Part shown: positions 46,313 to 55,671 of the stretch, piece after piece
Position numbering within the stretch: position 1 is the stretch's first letter
Layout: each line of letters begins with the position of its first letter
DNA from: Coriobacteriia bacterium
GTDB taxonomy: Bacteria; Actinomycetota; Coriobacteriia; Coriobacteriales; UBA8131
Assembly (NCBI GenBank): GCA_009776725.1
Contig: WRNE01000006.1
Location: forward strand, 543-64,542
Length of the DNA stretch: 64,000 nucleotides
Direction: 5' to 3'
Notes under the pieces: generated by a model
The model's input: the letters and a program-made list of their open reading frames with translations, nothing else
Told to the model about the DNA's origin: nothing
Database searches by the model: none
Program-made: the position numbers and the translations under genes

Positions 46313-46387
46313 GGGCGATTGGCGCAGTGGTAGCGCAGGTGCTTTACGCGCACAAGGCCAGCGGTTCGAATCCGTTATCGCCCACCA
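46313..46387 (+). tRNA. tRNA-Val (UAC)
   Basis: 75 bases with encoded CCA. The acceptor stem GGGCGAT/ATCGCCC, D arm GCGC/GCGC, anticodon loop TTTACGC (anticodon TAC, reads GUA) and T arm AGCGG-TTCGAAT-CCGTT pair with minor wobble. Confidence 0.97.
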
Positions 46388-46469
46388 GAGACGTTTTCCA
46401 CGAACCAACAAACACTTTTGACACATATAGGCCATGACTGGCAGGTAACACGGCCTAGTCTTGGCAGAT

Positions 46470-46499
46470 AAGCCTGTTCTTGCCTGATGGGGCAGGCTT
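46470..46499 (+). terminator. Possible terminator after tRNA-Val
   Basis: A 7-bp stem AAGCCTG/CAGGCTT with a nested TGCC/GGCA lies 83 bp after the tRNA, followed by GCTTGTTCT. The T-tract is weak. The rest of 46388-46680 holds no gene I can support. Confidence 0.35.
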
Positions 46500-46680
46500 G
46501 CTTGTTCTGACAGTCCGTCTGTGTGTGCCGATCTTGCAGCAGCTGGCGTATGTGAAATAAAGATCAATGATGTATCATATTAAATTGTGACAAGTATTAC
46601 ACAAAATAAAACATACTTTGGCTCGTCTAATTCATATTAAAGACGACTATATAAATACAGACATGACTGAGGGAGCAAAT

Positions 46681-48036
46681 ATGAGAGGCTTGGCCAAGAT
46701 TCTAATCTGTATCACTATGATCAATGTTTCTGCCTGTACTGTCCGTCCCAATACGAAGACGAATGGTGAGGGCAAGGACCCTGTAGAAGCCAACTTGCCC
46801 CAGTCAGACAAAGAACTATCGGAGAAATACCTTGTTAAATGCCAAGAGATAATGGGCCTGTATGGCAAGCCTGATCTCATCAGCGCAGAAGGATCAACCA
46901 ATGAGATTACTGGATGCAGTTATATCAATGGTTTATGCATAGTCGATATACTTGACTTCAATGGAGACGGAATAGAAGACCTGCTGCTCGTTTACAACAA
47001 CAGCAAGCATTTTGACGAGAATATATATGGGCAATTGATACCCAGTGAATCGACCTATGAGATAGAGGTTTGGACGCTTTACGATGAAACTTTAGAACAG
47101 CTGCTGCATATACCCTTCGTGGGCAGGATAAACAGCTCCAACACTTTGTCGCAAAGCTCGGTCAATTGTTTCATCACAGTTTTCGAGAACACTAAAGGCC
47201 TGCCAGTCGTCCAACTGTACAGTGAGGTCCCCTATCTCAGGACATACAGCTACTCTAATTACTACTACTCCGACCAACGGTTAATAGAAGAACAGTTGGA
47301 ATACCACGACCAGTCAATGTCTATTACCGACGTCGACATGAAAGACGATTCTTATATACCAGTCACAGAAGATGCCTGGGACGAGCACAATAGCTCATAC
47401 AACAAGATTTTACTGAGCGCTGTCTTGTCAAACGACGGCTTTACTTATACAGGCTTGATGAAAGTGCTCGGTATCGATATCAGACAGACAATCGAACAAA
47501 CGTCGAAGGTGCTAGGCGCATTGGAAAACCAAGGGCTCGACTCGTTTGTGACTGTCGAAGAAGACTATCTGTCCTCGTTTGTCCGCCAATTAGACAAGGC
47601 CAACAGAGAGCGTTTCACTGGCAATGAACATGCAAAACCAGCCATCACGTATTGTCTGTACGACATCGACCGAAACGGTGTGCCAGAGCTGCTGATAAAA
47701 TCCGGCGAAGCTGAAGCAGATTATTGGTATGACATTTTTGCGTTTGGCAATGGACAAACACACAGAGTCGAAAATGGCTTTTATGGAGGGCATTCGGTCT
47801 TATATGCAAACGGCGAGAGCGGCCTGCTCGTCTACGAAGCGAGCATGGGCACGTATATCGTCACTCAGTATTCTTTCTCAGACAACTCGCTGGCAGCGCA
47901 GGAACTGGCACGAGGCAATATCGGTTGGGACCAAGACTATCCTTCGCTAGACGATTTGGGCATGCCTGGTTATCAAAGGCTGAGCAATTATTATGTTCCA
48001 ATAAGCGTTTTGCTTTACAACTTCAGCCTAGCTTAA
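46681..48036 (+). CDS. Lipoprotein with two calcium-loop-like motifs
   Basis: 451 residues from ATG 46681 (GGGAGC upstream); an open frame extends 21 codons further but has no signal sequence. The signal peptide ends in the lipobox VSAC (Cys19). The exported part has two EF-hand/FG-GAP-type loops, DILDFNGDGIEDLLLVY near residue 90 and YDIDRNGVPELLIKSG near 335, separated by Tyr- and Ser-rich sequence. Function unknown; probably calcium-stabilised. The 3' end overlaps the convergent HAD gene by 14 bases. Confidence 0.8.
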   Translation: MRGLAKILICITMINVSACTVRPNTKTNGEGKDPVEANLPQSDKELSEKYLVKCQEIMGLYGKPDLISAEGSTNEITGCSYINGLCIVDILDFNGDGIEDLLLVYNNSKHFDENIYGQLIPSESTYEIEVWTLYDETLEQLLHIPFVGRINSSNTLSQSSVNCFITVFENTKGLPVVQLYSEVPYLRTYSYSNYYYSDQRLIEEQLEYHDQSMSITDVDMKDDSYIPVTEDAWDEHNSSYNKILLSAVLSNDGFTYTGLMKVLGIDIRQTIEQTSKVLGALENQGLDSFVTVEEDYLSSFVRQLDKANRERFTGNEHAKPAITYCLYDIDRNGVPELLIKSGEAEADYWYDIFAFGNGQTHRVENGFYGGHSVLYANGESGLLVYEASMGTYIVTQYSFSDNSLAAQELARGNIGWDQDYPSLDDLGMPGYQRLSNYYVPISVLLYNFSLA

Positions 48037-48679
48037 GCAGCATGCTTTCATCAAACTGCACTAAGGAATGTAGTTTGAGGTCTGCTATCCCATACTCAGG
48101 CCGGTCAAACATACTAGGGTCTGGAACAGCAATACACTTCATTCCGGCTGCTTTTGCAGACTGGACCCCAGCGATCGAGTCTTCAAAAGCTAGACAGTCC
48201 AAAGCATCTACACCAAGCTTTTTGGCAGCACTTAAATAAACGTCAGGCGACGGCTTCCCGTGCATTTCGTGCATTGCCGATGCATAGACATTGATTCGTC
48301 CGCTTAAATTCAGCTTTTCCATGACCGCTTCGATCAGTACGGGATAAGAAGACGAAGCAATCGCCAGCATTAAGCCGGCCTGCTCACAAATCGAGACCGC
48401 AGCGAGGGCCCCCGACATCGCTTCTCCATATAAACCGACGTATTCGACTAGCTTGTCGTAGACTCTGTCGATCACATCCTCTCGGTCATATTCAATATGG
48501 GGATAAACCCTCGCCCAGTGTGCTGTTATATCGCGCATCATCATGCCCATGGTCGTTTTCGCCAAATCAAGCGTCAGGGGGATGCCGACACTGTTAAAGA
48601 CCTCGACCTCGGCCTGCCACCAATACTTTTCGGTATCGATCAACAGGCCGTCCATGTCAAAAATAGCTGCTTTAATCAT
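48023..48679 (-). CDS. HAD-family sugar-phosphatase or beta-phosphoglucomutase-like protein
   Basis: 218 residues. Motif I is FDMDGLLIDTE with both Asp present, motif II is LAIASSSYP, motif III Lys is in HGKPSPDVYL, and motif IV is AFEDSIAGVQSAKAAGM. This matches beta-phosphoglucomutase/hexitol-phosphatase-like HADs (subfamily IA with a helical cap). The exact substrate cannot be read. It converges on the lipoprotein gene, sharing the last 14 bases. Confidence 0.93.
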   Translation of the reverse strand: MIKAAIFDMDGLLIDTEKYWWQAEVEVFNSVGIPLTLDLAKTTMGMMMRDITAHWARVYPHIEYDREDVIDRVYDKLVEYVGLYGEAMSGALAAVSICEQAGLMLAIASSSYPVLIEAVMEKLNLSGRINVYASAMHEMHGKPSPDVYLSAAKKLGVDALDCLAFEDSIAGVQSAKAAGMKCIAVPDPSMFDRPEYGIADLKLHSLVQFDESMLLKLG

Positions 48680-48767
48680 ATATACATCCTACCATGCCCT
48701 GCATACTAGACGGAGCTTGATCTTTCGTATATCATAACGACCGCTGACTATAGCAGTACTTATATGC

Positions 48768-48844
48768 GGGGTATTAGCTCAGTTGGTTAGAGTGCCGGCC
48801 TGTCAAGCCGGAGGTCGCGGGTTCAAGTCCCGTATATCCCGCCA
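48768..48844 (+). tRNA. tRNA-Asp (GUC)
   Basis: 77 bases with encoded CCA. The acceptor stem GGGGTAT/ATATCCC, anticodon stem CCGGC/GCCGG with loop CTGTCAA (anticodon GTC) and T arm GCGGG-TTCAAGT-CCCGT all pair. Confidence 0.97.
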
Positions 48845-48853
48845 TAAAATACT

Positions 48854-48898
48854 CGCCCTGACCTGCAAATACAGTGTCAGGGCGTTTTAAATTAAAAT
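48854..48898 (+). terminator. Terminator after tRNA-Asp
   Basis: A 9-bp stem CGCCCTGAC/GTCAGGGCG (48854-48862 with 48886-48894), then TTTT, 10 bp after the tRNA. Confidence 0.75.
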
Positions 48899-49001
48899 AC
48901 TAGTCGCAGTTTTTTGAAGTACCATAACACGAAGTATCCAGGTTTCAAATATACACTCGAATAGCTGGATCCGACTTGACAATAATGGAGGGATTTTTGA
49001 T

Positions 49002-49901
49002 ATGAAACGAATAATCAGCCTGTTTCTCGTAGCCTCGGCAGTCTTGTCTTTAATGGCTTGCACTCCCTCTGCGGGTCTTGACGAGCCTGATATGCAAGAC
49101 CAGCCTGGCAACAGCCAAGACGAGGTAGATATTGCCGAGCAAGTCATATTGAACCAATATGACTTGCTGGTCACAGCAAAATCGCTTGACCTAGCAGGCG
49201 AGCTGGGCCCGGAGTTGAAGGTTACTATAGCCAACAACCGTGAAGACGACATAGCAGCCTATGTTTTAAGCCTGTCTGTCAACAACGCTATGATCCAAAG
49301 CAACTTTGAAGGCGCTGTGGGTGCTGGAAAAACCGAAGAGCACACCATCGTGATACCGCAAAGGCAGCTCGATATTGCAGGCATCGAGTTGATCAAGGAT
49401 ATAGAATTCGTCTTTCGTGTAGACAGTTATCCATCATACGAAGTCATCTTCTATTCGCCAGTGATCAAGATTGAGACCTCAGCCGACCCGTCCTACGAAC
49501 AAGCCTTCGACGATAAAGGGCATGAGGTATATAACAACCAAGGGGTAAGGATAGTCATTAAAGCCTATGAGGCTGGCACCTATGCGTATTCTAGCGAGCA
49601 GGGAATAAACATCTCGACTTTCATCGAAAACAGTAGTCAGCAAAACATCGTGATTACGATTCGGAGCTTCTCAATCAACGGCTATGCGGTAAACCCTGTC
49701 TACTACAACGAAATTGGGGCAGGCAAAGTAGCTTTTCAGCCTATTTTTATCTATCAGACTGATTTGGACAAAAACGGCATCGAAGGCATTGAGCAAATCG
49801 AGCTTGTATGTGATGTGGTGGACACGTCAGACTACCAGGTTTTATTCTCCACCGGAAAGATCACCATTGACATGAGCCAAATAGTAGATCTGTCTGAGTA
49901 G
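49002..49901 (+). CDS. Lipoprotein with two related beta domains
   Basis: 299 residues. The signal peptide ends LSLMAC (lipobox, Cys20); a short Asp/Gln-rich linker follows. Two domains of about 125 residues look alike: LSVNNAMI...GAGKTEEHTIVIPQRQLDIAGI...YEVIFYSPVIKI, and FSINGYAVN...GAGKVAFQPIFIYQTDLDKNGI...YQVLFSTGKITI. They suggest an internal duplication of an Ig-like or immunogenic-lipoprotein-type domain. No catalytic motif. Function unknown. It faces the phoR gene, with a 57-bp gap. Confidence 0.8.
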   Translation: MKRIISLFLVASAVLSLMACTPSAGLDEPDMQDQPGNSQDEVDIAEQVILNQYDLLVTAKSLDLAGELGPELKVTIANNREDDIAAYVLSLSVNNAMIQSNFEGAVGAGKTEEHTIVIPQRQLDIAGIELIKDIEFVFRVDSYPSYEVIFYSPVIKIETSADPSYEQAFDDKGHEVYNNQGVRIVIKAYEAGTYAYSSEQGINISTFIENSSQQNIVITIRSFSINGYAVNPVYYNEIGAGKVAFQPIFIYQTDLDKNGIEGIEQIELVCDVVDTSDYQVLFSTGKITIDMSQIVDLSE

Positions 49902-49958
49902 CAGCCAAGCTTGATGCAGAGTTGAAAACAGGCGGGGCTGCCTATTTGTACCGGCTGC

Positions 49959-51671
49959 CTATTTTTTCGGTAAATAGCAGGTTATGGTCGTTCCTGTCTC
50001 CGGAGCACTGGCCAGCTCTATGTAGCCGCCGTGGTATTCAACGATATGCTTGACGATCGACAGGCCAAGGCCGGTTCCGCCAGTCTTCTTCGACCTTGAG
50101 CTGTCTACCCTGTAGAAACGCTCGAATACCCGGCTCTGTTGCTCGAGGGGGATCCCGACCCCAGTGTCGGTGACTGCGATCCGCTGGTGGGCCTCTGATT
50201 CGGATAAGGTCACCTTGACCGACCCTCCGGTCTTGTTGTACTTGATAGCGTTGTCAAGCAGGTTGTATAAAAGCTCGTCGATCATCTGCCGGTCGGCAAA
50301 AGCCATGATATGCTGGCCAAACAACTCTACAGTCAAAGCCTTGGCATCAGCCTCCGCCCTTAGTGAGTCAAGCACTGACTGGGCCAGGCTGTATAAGTCG
50401 AAGTGCTCGAAGTCCCTTACGATTCGGTTCTCGTCAAATTCGGAGAGTTTGATGATATCGTCAATAATATTCATCAAGCGTCTTGCCTGCTCGGCGATCT
50501 TTTCGGCAAAGCCTTGAACGTCCTCGTCTTTAGCCATTCCGTTGCTGATCATTTCGGAGAGGGCCGATATTGAAGTGAGAGGCGTCTTCAGCTCATGGGA
50601 GACGTTCGCCGAGAACTCCTTGCGCAGCTGCTCGGCATTGATTCGGTCGCTGATGTCAAAGAAAAGGACGATACTCCCGATGATCTCGTCAGCACTGAGA
50701 ACCGGACTGAAAAAGATGCTGTAATACTCTCCCGAGTTCTCCCAGACTATTTCAGCGTTTGACCCTGACAAGCTGGTCTTTACCCCGTTTTGAAAATCGA
50801 TGTCGCGGCAAATATGCAGTATGTCCACATCCGAGATGTCGTCTTCGTTTTCTTGGAAGATATCAAGGGCGCTCTTATTGGCTGTGAGGATCTTGCCAGT
50901 ATCGTCTAAGAGGATCAGGCCTTCCCGCATGTTGTTAGTGATGGCGAGGACCATGTCCGAACGGTTTTGCATAGCGGCCAGTTGGCTATTTATCTCCTGT
51001 TTTTGCTGGTTGATCCGCTTGGCATAAGGAACCAGCTCGTCATAGGCAATGATATTCTCGCTGTCAAAGTCGATGCTTTCGAAAGGATTGACGATATTCC
51101 TAGTCAGGCGTCGGGCAAAATAGTTCGCAATTACCATGATCCCGACAGTCACCAGAATAACGACTGGCAGGACCGACAAGAAGATGCTTGTAATTCCTTC
51201 GGTCGTCCGTGAAAGCCGCAACACGTTTCCATCATCTAGCAATATAGCATAGTAGTATGTTTCAGTCATCTGGCTCGTCGAATAACGAACGGCCTCGCCG
51301 CCGCCATTCTCCAAGGCGCTTCTAAACTCAAGCCGGTCACTGTGGTTCTCCAGCGAGTAGACAGGCAGCTCGTTGTCAAATATAACGCTGCCATCAGGGC
51401 TGATGACTGTGATCCGCAAAGCCTTGGTATTCTCCCCAATAAACTCCAAGTCCTCGACAAAAGAGCTTTCTGGGGATAAGGCCATGTCCGACCTGGCATA
51501 AGCGCTGTTTAAGACACTGGCTACCAACTGGGCGGACTCACGTACATCCAAGTAGACACGTGACTTGAAGGCATTGTAGAAAATCAAGCTGAGGATAGTC
51601 GACAATACGAAAGCACTGAGGAACACTAACCCGATGAAGTTACGGTAGATACGCTTTCTCAAACAGCTCAC
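49959..51671 (-). CDS. phoR: Phosphate-regulon sensor histidine kinase PhoR-like
   Basis: 570 residues, GTG start overlapping the phoB stop by 4 bases. An N-terminal membrane helix, an outer sensor segment of about 130 residues, a second helix (IFLSVLPVVILVTVGIMVIA), a HAMP-like linker, a PAS domain (about 240-340), the H box FSANVSHELKTPLTSI (His near 365), and the ATPase boxes N (LLDNAIKYN), G1 (DTGVGIP), F (FERFYRVD) and G2 (GTGLGLSIVKHIV). The location beside pst genes supports the phosphate role. Confidence 0.93.
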   Translation of the reverse strand: MSCLRKRIYRNFIGLVFLSAFVLSTILSLIFYNAFKSRVYLDVRESAQLVASVLNSAYARSDMALSPESSFVEDLEFIGENTKALRITVISPDGSVIFDNELPVYSLENHSDRLEFRSALENGGGEAVRYSTSQMTETYYYAILLDDGNVLRLSRTTEGITSIFLSVLPVVILVTVGIMVIANYFARRLTRNIVNPFESIDFDSENIIAYDELVPYAKRINQQKQEINSQLAAMQNRSDMVLAITNNMREGLILLDDTGKILTANKSALDIFQENEDDISDVDILHICRDIDFQNGVKTSLSGSNAEIVWENSGEYYSIFFSPVLSADEIIGSIVLFFDISDRINAEQLRKEFSANVSHELKTPLTSISALSEMISNGMAKDEDVQGFAEKIAEQARRLMNIIDDIIKLSEFDENRIVRDFEHFDLYSLAQSVLDSLRAEADAKALTVELFGQHIMAFADRQMIDELLYNLLDNAIKYNKTGGSVKVTLSESEAHQRIAVTDTGVGIPLEQQSRVFERFYRVDSSRSKKTGGTGLGLSIVKHIVEYHGGYIELASAPETGTTITCYLPKK

Positions 51672-52363
51672 TCCCCAAGCTTGTATCCTACGTTACGGAC
51701 CGTCTTGATGTGCTCACCGGCTACTCCCAGCTTTTGCCGCAGTGTTTTTATGTGCATGTCCAGCGTGCGGGTCTCACCAGCGAAATCGTAGCCCCAGACT
51801 GCCTCCATAATGCGGTTTCGGGCCAAGACCAGGCCGGTGTTAAGTAAAAAGTGGTAAAGCAGCTCAAACTCTTTATAGGTCAGTTGGACGACTTTTCCGT
51901 CTGCCGTAACAGTACGCCGGGCAATGTCAAGGCTGATATTCTTGTATGTCAACTTCTCGTCAATCCGCAAAGACCTGCTACGACGCAGCACTGCATTGAT
52001 CCGGGAAATCAACTCCATGACCCCGAAAGGCTTGACCAAATAGTCGTCAGCCCCCATGTCTAGGCCTGTTACCTTGTCGTACTCACTTCCTTTGGCAGTC
52101 AACATAATGACTGGCAGCGCCTTTGTTTGGGGAGAATTACGTAGTTTTTGCAAAATCGACAAACCGTCGTTACCTGGCAGCATGATGTCCAGCAGAACCA
52201 GCGACGGGAGGGTCGGGCTTCTCTCCAACTCAGCATAGAAACCTACGGCATTCTCAAAGCCTACTGACTCAAAGCCCGTTGAACGCAGGGCATATAAGAC
52301 AATTTCACGGATTTCCTCATCGTCTTCGACGAAGAATACCCTTTGGATTGCATTGGTGTCCAA
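51668..52363 (-). CDS. phoB: Phosphate-regulon response regulator PhoB/PhoP-like
   Basis: 231 residues, TTG start. The receiver domain has the acidic pair in FFVEDDEEI, the phospho-acceptor Asp in VLLDIMLPGNDG, Thr in IMLTAKG and Lys in YLVKPFG. The OmpR/PhoB winged helix is in the C-terminal half (LTYKEFELLYHFLLN, TRTLDMHIKTLRQKLG, TVRNVGYKL). When phosphorylated by PhoR it should bind the Pho-box-like repeats upstream of pstS. Confidence 0.94.
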   Translation of the reverse strand: MDTNAIQRVFFVEDDEEIREIVLYALRSTGFESVGFENAVGFYAELERSPTLPSLVLLDIMLPGNDGLSILQKLRNSPQTKALPVIMLTAKGSEYDKVTGLDMGADDYLVKPFGVMELISRINAVLRRSRSLRIDEKLTYKNISLDIARRTVTADGKVVQLTYKEFELLYHFLLNTGLVLARNRIMEAVWGYDFAGETRTLDMHIKTLRQKLGVAGEHIKTVRNVGYKLGE

Positions 52364-52379
52364 GGATTAGTCTGCCTTT

Positions 52380-53087
52380 CTATGAAATGACTTCTTCCCA
52401 AGGCCTTTTTCCTGCAAGCTCAGGGAAGAAGCGAACATGCTTCCCGGTGATTGAAAACGCTACCCATTCGGCAATGTTTACAGCGTGGTCACCGATTCGT
52501 TCGAAGTATTTGGCAATCATGATCAGGTCGATCGCCAGTTCGCCGTTGATCTGGTAGTTCTGGATCAGTTCGATCAGCTCGTACTTGACTGTATCGAAAA
52601 GCCGGTCAACAACGTCATCGTGCTTTACAACGGTTTTGGCTAGTTCAATGTCCTTCTTTACAAAGGCATCGATACTCCAGGTAACCATCTTGATTGTCGC
52701 GTCTGCCATCTCTGGTATATGCTGCATGGTCGGCGAGGCGCCATTGGCCTGGTTGCCATTGGCAGCCATCATGATCGATATCTCAGAGATGTCCGATGCC
52801 TGGTCAGCGATCCGCTCCATGTCGGTGATCATTTTCAAGCAAGCCGAAATCAAACGCAGGTCGCTGGCTACTGGTTGTTGCTGCAAAAGCAGCTTCAAGC
52901 AGAAGGCCTCGATGTCTTTTTCTTTTTGGTCGACTTCCTCGTCAAGGTCGATGACTTGTATGGCGATTTCACTATCCTGTTCGGTAAGGGCCTGGGTAGT
53001 CATTAATATCGCCCGCTCAATTAAGGCTCCCATTTCTATCAACATGTTGTTTAGCTGGGCTAATTGTTCGTCAAACCTGCTTCGCAT
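52380..53087 (-). CDS. phoU: Phosphate transport regulator PhoU
   Basis: 235 residues, ATG with GAGGCGG upstream. Two three-helix repeats with the PhoU metal-site signature DLEEDQ-type acids (AIQVIDLDEEVDQKEKDI and VVKHDDVVDRLFDTVKYEL). DLRLISACLKMITDMERIAD and KYFERIGDHAVNIAEW are the characteristic ERIGDHA-type motifs, here one in each half. PhoU dampens PhoR and the Pst transporter when phosphate is plentiful. Confidence 0.95.
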   Translation of the reverse strand: MRSRFDEQLAQLNNMLIEMGALIERAILMTTQALTEQDSEIAIQVIDLDEEVDQKEKDIEAFCLKLLLQQQPVASDLRLISACLKMITDMERIADQASDISEISIMMAANGNQANGASPTMQHIPEMADATIKMVTWSIDAFVKKDIELAKTVVKHDDVVDRLFDTVKYELIELIQNYQINGELAIDLIMIAKYFERIGDHAVNIAEWVAFSITGKHVRFFPELAGKRPWEEVIS

Positions 53088-53161
53088 TTTTATCCGCCTC
53101 CTCGTTTTTTAGGCTTTGATGTAAAAAGTAAAAGTGGCAATGACTTGGTTTTTTATCCATT

Positions 53162-53929
53162 TCAACCAAATCGTCCCGTGATGTAGTCTTCGCAGCGCCT
53201 GTCTTGAGGAAAAGAGAAAACTTGTTCGGTATCACCGTACTCGACCATCTCCCCAAGCAAAAAAAACGCTGTTCTGTCAGAAACGCGAGTTGCTTGCTGC
53301 ATGTTATGAGTAACAATAACCACTGTGTAGTCTTTTTTCAATATCGAAAGCAAATCTTCGATTTTTGCTGTCGAGATCGGGTCTAGGGCCGAAGTCGGCT
53401 CATCCATTAAAAGCACGTCAGGTTCAACAGACAAAGCCCGTGCGATACAAAGCCTTTGTTGTTGTCCGCCAGACAGCGAAAGGGCGTTTTTTTTCAAACG
53501 GTCCTTGACTTCGTCCCAAATCGCTGCATCCCGCAAAGACCGCTCGACTATCTCGTCAAGCTTTAGTTTTGTGGTGATCCCATGCGTTTTGGGGCCAAAG
53601 GCAATGTTGTCGTAAATGCTCATTGGAAAGGGGTTCGGTTTTTGAAAAACCATGCCTACACGCTTGCGTAAATGGTTCACATCGATGTTGCTATAGATGT
53701 CTTCATCGTCAAGCAAAAGGCTTCCCTCGATCCGACAGCCTTCAATCAAGTCGTTCATCCTGTTGAGGCTTTTAATCAAAGTCGACTTTCCGCAACCAGA
53801 AGGGCCGATCAAAGCTGTAATCAGGTTGGCATCGATATTAAATGTAATGTCCTTTAATGCCTGGAACTCGCCATACCATAAATTGACGTGTTCTAGAGTG
53901 AATTTGTGCTGCACATCGAGCTTGTTCAT
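53162..53929 (-). CDS. pstB: Phosphate ABC transporter ATP-binding protein PstB
   Basis: 255 residues. Walker A is [21 protein letters not shown]-loop [17 protein letters not shown], signature [16 protein letters not shown], Walker [13 protein letters not shown] and the H-loop [10 protein letters not shown]. The NRMNDLI and [11 protein letters not shown] motifs are specific to PstB. It powers phosphate uptake with PstA, PstC and PstS. Confidence 0.97.
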   Translation of the reverse strand: MNKLDVQHKFTLEHVNLWYGEFQALKDITFNIDANLITALIGPSGCGKSTLIKSLNRMNDLIEGCRIEGSLLLDDEDIYSNIDVNHLRKRVGMVFQKPNPFPMSIYDNIAFGPKTHGITTKLKLDEIVERSLRDAAIWDEVKDRLKKNALSLSGGQQQRLCIARALSVEPDVLLMDEPTSALDPISTAKIEDLLSILKKDYTVVIVTHNMQQATRVSDRTAFFLLGEMVEYGDTEQVFSFPQDRRCEDYITGRFG

Positions 53930-53956
53930 GGTTTTATCCCTTTAATTAAATACTAT

Positions 53957-54790
53957 TTAATCAATGGAGTATAAACGTCGAGACATTGATTTAGTCAAAT
54001 ACGAAGAGAGCGCGTTGATGGCCACGACGACCAGCAGAAGAATCACTGCTGTCGCATAGGCTTGGCCGGTATAGAGCCCTTCGCTGGACAAGGCATACAT
54101 GTGAATAGAAAGTGTCCTAGCCGAAGACATCGGGCTGGACGGTATCTGTGCGACGGTTCCAGCCGTGTAGATCAATGCCGCGGTCTCTCCGACGATCCGG
54201 CCGATAGCCAAAATCACGCCAGACAGGATACCCGGGGCGGCCGAGGGCAAAACGATACGGAACACTGTCCGCAGCTTGCCTGCACCCAAGCCGAACGATC
54301 CCTCACGGTAGCTGTCAGGCACTGCCATCAAGCTTTCTTCGGTGGTCCGCATGATCAGAGGCAAGACCATAATGGCAAGGGTGAGGCTGCCAGCCAGCAG
54401 CGAATAGCCCCAACCGAGCCAGATGACGAAGAAAAGCGATCCGAACAACCCATAGATTATCGAGGGAATCCCCGACAAGGTCTCAGCCGTCATGCGTACC
54501 AGGCTGACGAGCTTTGACCCACGAGTCCCGTATTCTACGAGGTAGATAGCTGAAAACACCCCGAAGGGCACAGCGATCAGCAAAGCAAGGCCGACAGTCA
54601 TCACCGTAGTTACCAAAGCTGGCATCAAGGAGACGTTGTTGGTGTTGTAGGCAAACTCAAAAAGCGAGGGCTTGATGAATGGGATTCCGCGGACCAGGAT
54701 GTAACAAATGATCAATATCAGCATGGTAAACGTCAAGAATGCGGAGATCCAGGTGATATATTTAAGGAGAAGGCTGTAGTATTTCCTCAT
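53957..54790 (-). CDS. pstA: Phosphate ABC transporter permease PstA
   Basis: 277 residues, six predicted membrane helices. The EAA-like loop EESLMAVPDSYREGSFGLGAGKLRTVFRIVLP marks the ATPase contact, split here as ESLMAVPDSYREGSFGLGAG. LSGIPSIIYGLFGSLFFV is a PstA/PstC hallmark. Overlaps pstC by 4 bases. Confidence 0.96.
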   Translation of the reverse strand: MRKYYSLLLKYITWISAFLTFTMLILIICYILVRGIPFIKPSLFEFAYNTNNVSLMPALVTTVMTVGLALLIAVPFGVFSAIYLVEYGTRGSKLVSLVRMTAETLSGIPSIIYGLFGSLFFVIWLGWGYSLLAGSLTLAIMVLPLIMRTTEESLMAVPDSYREGSFGLGAGKLRTVFRIVLPSAAPGILSGVILAIGRIVGETAALIYTAGTVAQIPSSPMSSARTLSIHMYALSSEGLYTGQAYATAVILLLVVVAINALSSYLTKSMSRRLYSID

Positions 54791-55671
54791 GCCTCAGACC
54801 TCCTCATCAGTAATGAGAACAGCATGTTTATCAGCAAGACTAGGACAAACAGTACTAGACCGGTAGCAATCAATGCCTCTCGATGCAGGCCTTCGGCGTA
54901 GCCCATCTCAATCACAACGTTCGCTGTGAGCGTCCTTGTCCCTTTGAGGAACTCGTTAGGCATCCGTAGCAAGGCTTGGTTCCCAGCGACCATCTTGACG
55001 GCCATGGTCTCGCCGATGGCTCGGCCGACCCCTAAGACGACTGCTGCCATGATCCCAGACTTTGCAGCAGGGACCAAGACGCTAAACACTGCCCTTTCAT
55101 GGCTGGCTCCAAGGGCAAGCGCTCCCTCGTAGAGCTCGTCGGGCACAGCCCTGATCGATGATTCGGAGATACCGATAACCGTTGGCAGGATCATAATGCC
55201 TAGTAACATGGCAGCCGACAGGATGCTTGAACCGTTACCACCGAAATTCTGCCTGACAAAGGGAACCAGGACCACTATCCCGAAAAACCCATAGATCACC
55301 GAAGGGATGCCAGCCAACAGGTTCACAGCTGGTTTTAAGACCTTATATATCCGCGGTGGGCAGATTTTAGCCATAAAGACTGCCGTCAGGATGCCGATGG
55401 GGACCCCGAAGATGACTGCCCCGACCGTTATGTAGATACTGGCTATAATCATCGGGAAGATGCCAAAGGCGGGGGGATTATTAGTCGGGGCCCAGTCCAT
55501 CCCGAACAAGAAGTCGACGACTCCGATCTTTTGGACAATGGCGGGCAGTCCATAAACGAAGAGGAAAAGACAAATCAGCCCAACAGCAAGGATTGCTGTT
55601 AGGGCTGACAAGGCAAATATCACACGCATAGATTGTTCTTTGAAGCGTACGAAACCACCAAGTGTCTTCAC
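54787..55671 (-). CDS. pstC: Phosphate ABC transporter permease PstC
   Basis: 294 residues from GTG 55671, which overlaps the pstS stop as GTGA, matching the 4-base overlaps elsewhere in this operon. A TTG at 55686 would overlap by 19 bases. Six membrane helices. AGIPSVIYGFFGIVVLVP and the EAA-type loop SIRAVPDELYEGALALGASH are visible. Pairs with PstA to form the channel. Confidence 0.96.
   Translation of the reverse strand: MKTLGGFVRFKEQSMRVIFALSALTAILAVGLICLFLFVYGLPAIVQKIGVVDFLFGMDWAPTNNPPAFGIFPMIIASIYITVGAVIFGVPIGILTAVFMAKICPPRIYKVLKPAVNLLAGIPSVIYGFFGIVVLVPFVRQNFGGNGSSILSAAMLLGIMILPTVIGISESSIRAVPDELYEGALALGASHERAVFSVLVPAAKSGIMAAVVLGVGRAIGETMAVKMVAGNQALLRMPNEFLKGTRTLTANVVIEMGYAEGLHREALIATGLVLFVLVLLINMLFSLLMRRSEA

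Noticed and set aside
46298-46567. Minus-strand frame across tRNA-Val
   Set aside because: It is only the antisense of the tRNA and its flank, with no ribosome site.
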